From: Planctomycetota bacterium
GTDB lineage: Bacteria; Planctomycetota; Phycisphaerae; UBA1845
Direction: 5' to 3'
DNA: 38,214 nt
Assembly (NCBI GenBank): GCA_013151185.1
Contig: JAADIU010000164.1
Location: 1 to 38,214 of the forward strand
Part shown: one piece after another, positions 33,451 to 38,214 of the stretch
How positions within the stretch are numbered: the stretch's first letter is position 1
Layout of the letters: each line of letters opens with the position of its first letter
The notes under the pieces: generated by a model
Seen by the model: the letters and a program-made list of their open reading frames with translations, nothing else
Databases searched by the model: none
What the model was told of the DNA's origin: nothing
Made by a program: the position numbers and the translations under genes

Positions 33451-33951
33451 TCAGAGCAGAAGTGCGTGGCTGCTTTGCAGCAGTGCGTCAAGAGCGAAAG
33501 CCGGGCGCAAAGGGGGCGCCGAAGGCCGAGGCGTGCGTGAAAGTCCGGCGGTCGCTTTCGGATCGCTTGGCAGCATCGACCAGGGCAATATCTTTGAGGA
33601 GGATTGCTGGATCGAGGCAACCACCGCGCCGGACGAGCAATGGACACCCGTGGCCAAGGCCGGGACGTTTATGAAGATGAACAGTAAATCGACACACTCG
33701 CTGACGTCCGAATCGTTGTTCCTGTCGTCGGGTTCCTCGTCGTGGTGGCGGTGCCACGCCCCATGAGGGTCAAAGTCGCGCAAGTCGTCAAGCGTCACGG
33801 TGTGTGCGTGAACACCGTGGTCGCTGTGGTCATGCAACAACAGACCGTCCGCGGACGGCACCCTCACAAGTACCGCAAGAATCAGCGATGCCACCACCGC
33901 TGTCCTACAAGTTGGCCTGCCGCTGAGTCTGCTCATAGCCTTCCGTGCCAT
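33451..33951 (-). CDS. His-rich membrane or exported small protein at the head of the efflux operon
   Basis: The 166-residue product starts at the ATG at 33951 (33936 is an alternative). A hydrophobic segment at 17-31 is followed by a His-rich region with His at 40, 42, 45, 48, 50, 63, 67, 69 and 70 (LLLHDHSDHGVHAH, then HGAWHRHHDEE). A second hydrophobic stretch lies at about 88-101. The tail is Pro/Ser-rich. It is the first gene after the promoter and precedes the adaptor by 110 bases, so it probably works with the pump, perhaps as a periplasmic metal chaperone or sensor. No family is recognised with certainty. Confidence 0.6.
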   Translation of the reverse strand: MARKAMSRLSGRPTCRTAVVASLILAVLVRVPSADGLLLHDHSDHGVHAHTVTLDDLRDFDPHGAWHRHHDEEPDDRNNDSDVSECVDLLFIFINVPALATGVHCSSGAVVASIQQSSSKILPWSMLPSDPKATAGLSRTPRPSAPPLRPAFALDALLQSSHALLL

Positions 33952-33980
33952 GCGGGAACCGTCGGCCCAAACGATGCCGC

Positions 33981-34010
33981 ATCCTACGCGGAGCCCGGAG
34001 TCGATGTCAA
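33981..34010 (-). promoter_or_regulatory. Promoter of the metal efflux cassette
   Basis: On the minus strand TTGACA (34005-34010), a perfect -35, is followed by 18 bases and TAGGAT (33981-33986). Transcription would start near 33975, about 24 bases before the ATG of the His-rich gene. No MerR-type extended spacer or clear dyad is seen. Confidence 0.55.
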
Positions 34011-34112
34011 CCAGACAAGCGACTCACCGGTTCGTCCGTGACCGGGGCCTATTCCGGGGACGCGCACTTTATCTCTGCTGGGGCGATCGTCAGATGTTTT
34101 TCTTGCTTCCGT

Positions 34113-34149
34113 CTATCCATCGTTCCGCTTTGCTCAAGAATGAGTCGCC
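34113..34149 (+). repeat. 40-bp hairpin repeat, diverged copy 3
   Basis: Over 35 aligned positions this copy agrees with the 6561 copy at about 26, and the loop region TTCCGCTTYGCTCAAG is almost intact. The outer stem is eroded. It lies 20 bases beyond the 3' end of tRNA-Gly, in the same orientation on the + strand as the other copies. Confidence 0.55.
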
Positions 34150-34168
34150 TTCGTCGGGTGGGTTTTAT

Positions 34169-34240
<72 letters not shown>

Positions 34241-34283
34241 GTGTTTGGTCTTGTTGTCTTTGCCAAATTCCTTCTCTGAAATG

Positions 34284-35822
34284 TTACGCCAGATTCATGG
34301 TCATTAGAAACTCGGCATTGGTTCTTGATTTGGCTAGGCGCGTTCTCAGTAGCTCGATTGCTTCTACTGGGTTCATGTCACTTAGTACGCGGCGTAGGCG
34401 GTAGACTAGTTCTAATTCTTTTGGATCGAGTAGTAGTTCTTCTTTTCGGGTTCCGCTGGCGGCTACGTCTATTGCGGGCCAGATGCGCTTGTCTACCAAG
34501 CGGCGATCGAGGTGCAGTTCTGCGTTGCCTGTGCCTTTGAACTCCTCGAAGATCACTTCATCCATTTTGCTGCCGGTGTCCACCAGTGCTGTACCGATGA
34601 TAGTTAGCGAGCCGCCTTCTTCGATGTTTCGGGCTGCACCGAAGAAGCGTTTTGGCTTTTGCAGTGCGTTGGCATCGACACCACCGGAGAGGATTTTTCC
34701 ACTGTGTGGGATTTCGGTGTTGTGGGCGCGGGCCAATCGCGTGATGGAGTCGAGGAGGATGACGACGTCGCGGCCATACTCTACGAGGCGACGTGCTTTC
34801 TCGATGACCATCTCAGCCACCTGAACGTGTCGGGATGCGGGCTCATCGAAGGTGGAACTGACGACTTCGGCTGGTGTGTTGCGCTGCGTGTCGGTGACTT
34901 CTTCCGGGCGTTCGTCGATCAACAGAATGATGACGTAGGCTTCGGGATGGTTCGTCGCAATCGCGCAGGCCATCTTTTGCAGGAGCACGGTCTTGCCCGT
35001 GCGCGGAGGTGCGACGATCAACATGCGTTGCCCCATGCCGATGGGCGCGACGATGTCGACGATGCGCATGTTGATTTCAGCGGGATCGGTCTCAAGGATC
35101 AGCCGCTTTTCCGGGTGCAGGGCGGTGAGGTCTTCAAAGTTCGTGCGATCGGTGACTTCGTCCGGATCGGCAAAGTTGATCGCCTCCACACGCAACAGAG
35201 CGAAATAGCGTTCTGATTCCTTGGGCGGTCTGATTTGTCCTGCAACCGTGTGGCCGGTGCGCAAACCGAACCGGCGTATCTGCGATGGGCTGACGTAGAT
35301 GTCGTCGGGACAGGGCAAATAGTTGTATTCCGGGCTGCGAAGAAATCCGAATCCGTCGGGAAGGATTTCCAACACGCCTTCGCCAAACATCATTCCGGTT
35401 TGGTGGATGCGTTCTTTGAGAATCCGGAAAATCAAATCCTGTTTCTTGAGTCCGCTGTGTTCTTCGAGGCCTTCACCGCGTGCGACTTCATGAAGTTCCG
35501 TCACCGTCATTTGTTGCAACTCGGTGATGTGTACGCTGCCCCGCTTGACTTCTTCGTATTTTGCGTGTGTTTCCGGATCGACCGGTGTGGGTGTTTCGCC
35601 ACCGCCCCCACTGCTTCCACCGCCATTGGCGGGTGCCTTCTTGGGAGCTTCGCGATCCGCTTCGGCGACGGCAGTGCTGGCTCGTGTCGATGACCGGGGT
35701 GTCGATGATCGGGGTTTTGATGAGCCTGGGCTTTTCCTCCGCGAAGTGGGTTTGGAAGAGGAAGATTTTGAGGAAGCGGATTTTGAGGATGTGCTGCGTG
35801 AGCGGCCGGTGTTACCTGCCAT
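34284..35822 (-). CDS. rho: Transcription termination factor Rho
   Basis: Rho is the hexameric RNA-dependent ATPase helicase that ends transcription. Visible motifs are the N-terminal [15 protein letters not shown]-binding domain (around 151-162), the Walker A APPRTGKT (271-278), the Walker [11 protein letters not shown] (352-361), and the R-loop and [13 protein letters not shown] near the end. The conserved protein starts near residue 95. It is preceded by about 80 residues of Ser/Arg/Lys/Pro-rich, probably disordered sequence, longer than in E. coli. Such basic extensions are known in Rho of several phyla. GGAGG lies 10 bases before the ATG. The leader contains a G-free segment and tandem repeats. 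Confidence 0.97.
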   Translation of the reverse strand: MAGNTGRSRSTSSKSASSKSSSSKPTSRRKSPGSSKPRSSTPRSSTRASTAVAEADREAPKKAPANGGGSSGGGGETPTPVDPETHAKYEEVKRGSVHITELQQMTVTELHEVARGEGLEEHSGLKKQDLIFRILKERIHQTGMMFGEGVLEILPDGFGFLRSPEYNYLPCPDDIYVSPSQIRRFGLRTGHTVAGQIRPPKESERYFALLRVEAINFADPDEVTDRTNFEDLTALHPEKRLILETDPAEINMRIVDIVAPIGMGQRMLIVAPPRTGKTVLLQKMACAIATNHPEAYVIILLIDERPEEVTDTQRNTPAEVVSSTFDEPASRHVQVAEMVIEKARRLVEYGRDVVILLDSITRLARAHNTEIPHSGKILSGGVDANALQKPKRFFGAARNIEEGGSLTIIGTALVDTGSKMDEVIFEEFKGTGNAELHLDRRLVDKRIWPAIDVAASGTRKEELLLDPKELELVYRLRRVLSDMNPVEAIELLRTRLAKSRTNAEFLMTMNLA

Positions 35823-35910
35823 CGAAATTAAACCTCCAAAGGGTGGGTTCGAGCCAAACGATCCGCATGGGCCAAGTGTTTCGTATGGGAATGCGATACG
35901 TTCTGATCTC

Positions 35911-35940
35911 GGTTTGATGTTTTAGTTGGTTTGTTGTTTG
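35911..35940 (-). promoter_or_regulatory. G-free CA-rich stretch in the rho leader (rut-like)
   Basis: Read on the minus strand these 30 bases contain no G and about ten C, with the rest mostly A. C-rich, G-poor unstructured RNA is the type of site Rho binds. It lies about 90-120 bases upstream of the rho start codon. Binding is inferred and not shown. Confidence 0.45.
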
Positions 35941-35945
35941 CATCG

Positions 35946-36029
35946 GGATCACCGTTGTACTCTGGATCGGTGTCGTCCTGGGATCACTGTTGTATTGGGG
36001 TCTTGTATATAAGGATCGCTGTTATATCA
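35946..36029. repeat. 17-bp tandem repeat array upstream of rho
   Basis: Units begin with GGATC (or GGGTC) at 35946, 35964, 35981, 35998 and 36013, with lengths of 18, 17, 17, 15 and 17 bases. The best-conserved unit is GGATCACTGTTGTATTG. A sixth partial unit (GGATTCGC) begins at 36030. The array lies about 125-210 bases upstream of rho. Confidence 0.65.
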
Positions 36030-36295
36030 GGATTCGCGGCTTCGTCGATGGGGGATGGTGCGTGCGGTATCGATCGTGGATCCTGGTCCGCAGCTTAATA
36101 CAGTGCCCGCTCAATTCGTATCTGAGGGTAGCGCTTCCGAGCGCCCGCGTTCATTCCTGTTTATGCTCGTCACCGGGTGTGGTGTCGCGGCATTGGCTTT
36201 CACGAAATGGCATTCACGAAACGTGACGCCAAACTTTCAAACTCGTCGCAACAGGTGTAATCCGTGAGTCCTGAATCGATCGGTTGATGGCAAAG

Positions 36296-37063
36296 TTACT
36301 TCTGGAGCATGCAGGATTCTATTGCACGCAGGGTGTCATCAACGGAGGAGCGAAGTTCATCGAGGTCCGACGAGTTGTTTGCCACTACATGATCGGCTCT
36401 GGATCGCTTCTTGTCCAGTGCAATCTGCGATTTTTCTCTGCTTCGCCATTGTTCCTCCGACCAGCCGCGTGTTTGAATCACCCTCGAAAGGCGGGTCTCG
36501 TCGTTTGCATCGACGAATACGACGGCATCACATTTTGAATCCAAACCGGCTTCTAACAGCAGTGGGCTGTCCAGAATGATGGCTCGGACGCCAGAATCAT
36601 CGCGAAATGACGCGACGAGTCGGTTGCTTTCCTTTGCAATACGCGGGTGCAGATACCCCTCAAGCCGCTTCCTCTCATTACGATCGCGAAACACAATGGA
36701 CGCAATTTTTTTGCGGTCCAGGCGGCTATCGTCTTTTTGAATTGTGACTCCCCACCAGGAAACCAGTTCCTCAATCACCTCCGGGAGGGCCAACTGCTGC
36801 GTGTTCAGTTCGTCCGACGCAATGACGCCAGCCCCGATCTCGGCGAAGCATTTCGCCACGGTCGACTTGCCCGAGCCAATCCCGCCGATCAGTCCGATGA
36901 TGGGTTTCACATGGGTTGGTGTGTTCGCCAATGGTGTGGCATCTCCCGCGTGTGTCTTCACTGGAGCCGTTGCGGTTGGGCGATTGATTGTAACTTGCGA
37001 TTGCGGAACTGTCTGCGCGGAGTCGCTGCCTGGGTGGTGTTGGCTCGACGGTGGCGCATCCAC
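36296..37063 (-). CDS. coaE: Dephospho-CoA kinase
   Basis: CoaE phosphorylates the ribose 3'-hydroxyl of dephospho-CoA in the last step of coenzyme A synthesis. The P-loop GGIGSGKS is at 60-67. It is followed by VAKCFAEIGAGVIASDELN, with the catalytic-region Asp, then LDRKKIASIVFRD, LEGYLHPRIA and IILDSPLLLEAGLD, and a DAVVFVDANDETRLSRVIQTR lid region. The 255-residue length includes about 50 Pro/Thr/Ser-rich residues before the conserved start. No ATG lies closer to the core, although two GTG codons do, so a shorter product is possible. It is divergent from the DUF368 gene. Confidence 0.94.
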   Translation of the reverse strand: MDAPPSSQHHPGSDSAQTVPQSQVTINRPTATAPVKTHAGDATPLANTPTHVKPIIGLIGGIGSGKSTVAKCFAEIGAGVIASDELNTQQLALPEVIEELVSWWGVTIQKDDSRLDRKKIASIVFRDRNERKRLEGYLHPRIAKESNRLVASFRDDSGVRAIILDSPLLLEAGLDSKCDAVVFVDANDETRLSRVIQTRGWSEEQWRSREKSQIALDKKRSRADHVVANNSSDLDELRSSVDDTLRAIESCMLQK

Positions 37064-37127
37064 CCGCTAAAAGGTGGCTCGATTGAACGTTAATATTCTT
37101 GACTCTATGCGGGCAGGGGAACATCGG

Positions 37128-38192
37128 ATGCAAGTGCCAACCAACCAGAAAGATGCGACCCAGCAAGATGCGACGTCGGCGATGTCGTTGGGCAAGGCGA
37201 TATTGACCGCGATCGCCGGACTGCTCATGGGCATCGCGAATCTGATCCCCGGTGTTTCCGGTGGCACGATGATATTAGCCGTCGGTCTCTACGAAGAATT
37301 CATCGAGTCGGTGGCGGAAGTTTCATCGCTGCGATTCTCCCGGCGACGAATCTGTTTTCTCATTTTGATTGGCGGGTTTGCGGGTGCAGCGATCGTGTCG
37401 TTGTCGGGGGTGATCCTTTCGCTGCTGTTGATGCGGTCGTCGATGATGTTTGCCCTCTTTATTGGGTTGACCCTTGGCGGTGCTCCGCTGCTTCTGCGCA
37501 TGATTGGGAAGGCGAGCGTTCGTTCGGTTGGTGGTGCGGTCGTTGGTGTGGCGCTGATGGTCGGGATCGTAGTCATCAAGGACCACGCTGCGATGCCGCG
37601 GAGCATGGCGATGGATGTTGTGTCGGGCGTTGTGGGTTCAACGACCATGGTGCTTCCGGGTATCAGCGGTTCGTACATGCTGCTCATCCTTGATCAGTAT
37701 GACCGCGTGGTGGGAGCCGTCGCCGATTTGAAGGATCGCGACTTTTCGGCGCTTCGGATCATTGTGCCCGTGGGGATCGGTGCGGTGATCGGGATTGTCG
37801 GCTTGTCGAACCTGCTCAAGTTTTTGTTGAAGCGACACAAGGAAGCGACACTGGGAATCTTGTTGGGCATGCTGCTGGGATCGGTGGTCGGCTTGTGGCC
37901 GTTCGACAGGGAACCGCCCCGAAAAGCACTCGAACGATGCAGCGAATCGCAGCTTATTGCATACGCGGATGGCGTTGGGATCGAGGGCATCGATGCGTTG
38001 ACCGACCGAGATGCGAAAACCGATTACATCATCGAGCAGTGGCCCGATCGCAAAGCCACCGATCGAACAACGTCCAACATGGCCATCGCCGGTATCATGT
38101 TCGTGATCGGTTTCGTCTGCACACTGCTCCTCGGCAACCTAGATCGAAAGAAAGCGGAGGTTGGTTCTGCAGAAAGCTCAAACAAGGGTTGA
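37128..38192 (+). CDS. DUF368 polytopic membrane protein (polyprenyl-phosphate transporter family, PopT)
   Basis: The 354-residue product starts at the ATG at 37128 behind AGGGG; longer in-frame starts are less likely. It contains the duplicated DUF368 motif, GIANLIPGVSGGTM near residues 35-48 and MVLPGISGSYMLL near 174-186, in inverted membrane repeats with about eight helices. A polar segment of about 60 residues near 270-330 interrupts the last helices. DUF368 proteins have been reported as recyclers of undecaprenyl phosphate across the inner membrane, thus supporting cell-wall and polysaccharide synthesis. That role is assigned here only by family. Confidence 0.88.
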   Translation: MQVPTNQKDATQQDATSAMSLGKAILTAIAGLLMGIANLIPGVSGGTMILAVGLYEEFIESVAEVSSLRFSRRRICFLILIGGFAGAAIVSLSGVILSLLLMRSSMMFALFIGLTLGGAPLLLRMIGKASVRSVGGAVVGVALMVGIVVIKDHAAMPRSMAMDVVSGVVGSTTMVLPGISGSYMLLILDQYDRVVGAVADLKDRDFSALRIIVPVGIGAVIGIVGLSNLLKFLLKRHKEATLGILLGMLLGSVVGLWPFDREPPRKALERCSESQLIAYADGVGIEGIDALTDRDAKTDYIIEQWPDRKATDRTTSNMAIAGIMFVIGFVCTLLLGNLDRKKAEVGSAESSNKG

Positions 38193-38214
38193 AAGAAACT
38201 GAAACAAAGCAGCC

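Larger units (their letters stand above)
35823..36295. other. Intergenic region upstream of rho
   Basis: These 473 bases contain the rho Shine-Dalgarno, the G-free leader segment, the 17-bp repeat array, and about 250 further bases downstream of coaE with only short open frames (for example 36055-36267, 70 codons) that lack a convincing ribosome binding site or family resemblance. A promoter for rho could not be placed with confidence. Confidence 0.55.

Noticed and set aside
24698-34168. Complete genomic island with attL/attR
   Set aside because: Recombinase and IS pieces are present, but I found no flanking direct repeats, so boundaries cannot be set.
36055-36267. Plus-strand frame of 70 codons upstream of rho
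   Set aside because: No family resemblance, only a chance G-run before the ATG, and it shares its space with the repeat-bearing region.

Overview
The window is about 38 kb of bacterial chromosome, moderately GC-rich, with features that point to the Planctomycetota and most likely a Phycisphaerae-type member. The reasons are the C-terminal dockerin-like Asp/Asn repeats on a very large secreted protease, the Ser/Arg-rich extension on Rho, the Pro/Ala/acidic tail on ribosomal protein S2, and several secreted or lipid-anchored proteins of no recognised family. A lipid A gene (lpxB) indicates an outer membrane with LPS. The taxonomic call is an inference from protein style, since no marker gene was searched.

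Layout. (1) 1-3925: seven tightly packed + strand genes of unknown detailed function, including a beta-helix protein, a protein with a fibronectin-like segment and a protein with histidine pentapeptide repeats. This looks like the fibre or tail end of a phage-derived module whose start is off the left edge. (2) 3949-5077: a pterin carbinolamine dehydratase with a possible leaderless promoter, a small membrane-anchored protein and tRNA-Leu(UAG). (3) 5113-8750, minus strand: the conserved block rpsB, tsf, pyrH, frr, but with an intrinsic terminator after tsf and two copies of a 40-bp hairpin repeat bracketing tsf. (4) 9061-10236: lpxB. (5) 10329-13526, minus strand: a secreted trypsin-like protease with P-domain, jelly-roll-like and dockerin-like parts. 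(6) 14001-17506: pdxJ, an SGNH-like secreted protein, a multi-pass membrane protein and a possible small gene. (7) 17530-20823, minus strand: a HEAT-repeat exported protein followed by an HD-GYP phosphodiesterase. (8) 21105-23775: pyruvate kinase, a lipoprotein and a pseudopilin-G-like anchored protein.

The accessory part is 23.8-34.2 kb. It holds a 10-bp phased repeat array, a truncated ISL3-type transposase behind a start-masking leader hairpin, a SprT-like metalloprotease, an orphan terminator, an IS3-type OrfA fragment joined directly to the catalytic end of a tyrosine recombinase, a lipoprotein, and a heavy-metal efflux cassette. The cassette runs, on the minus strand, from a His-rich exported protein through a membrane fusion lipoprotein to a CzcA/CusA-type RND pump. 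It starts from a good promoter just below tRNA-Gly(CCC). No outer-membrane channel gene is present in the window.

The right end returns to core genes: rho, preceded by a 30-nt G-free CA-rich leader segment and a 17-bp tandem repeat array that together suggest autoregulation; coaE with a long N-terminal extension; and a DUF368 polytopic protein of the polyprenyl-phosphate transporter family. No CRISPR array or complete insertion sequence was found.

The best candidates for something undescribed are the rho leader array, the 10-bp phased array at 24 kb, the dispersed 40-bp hairpin family, and the phage-like tail module with its histidine repeat protein.
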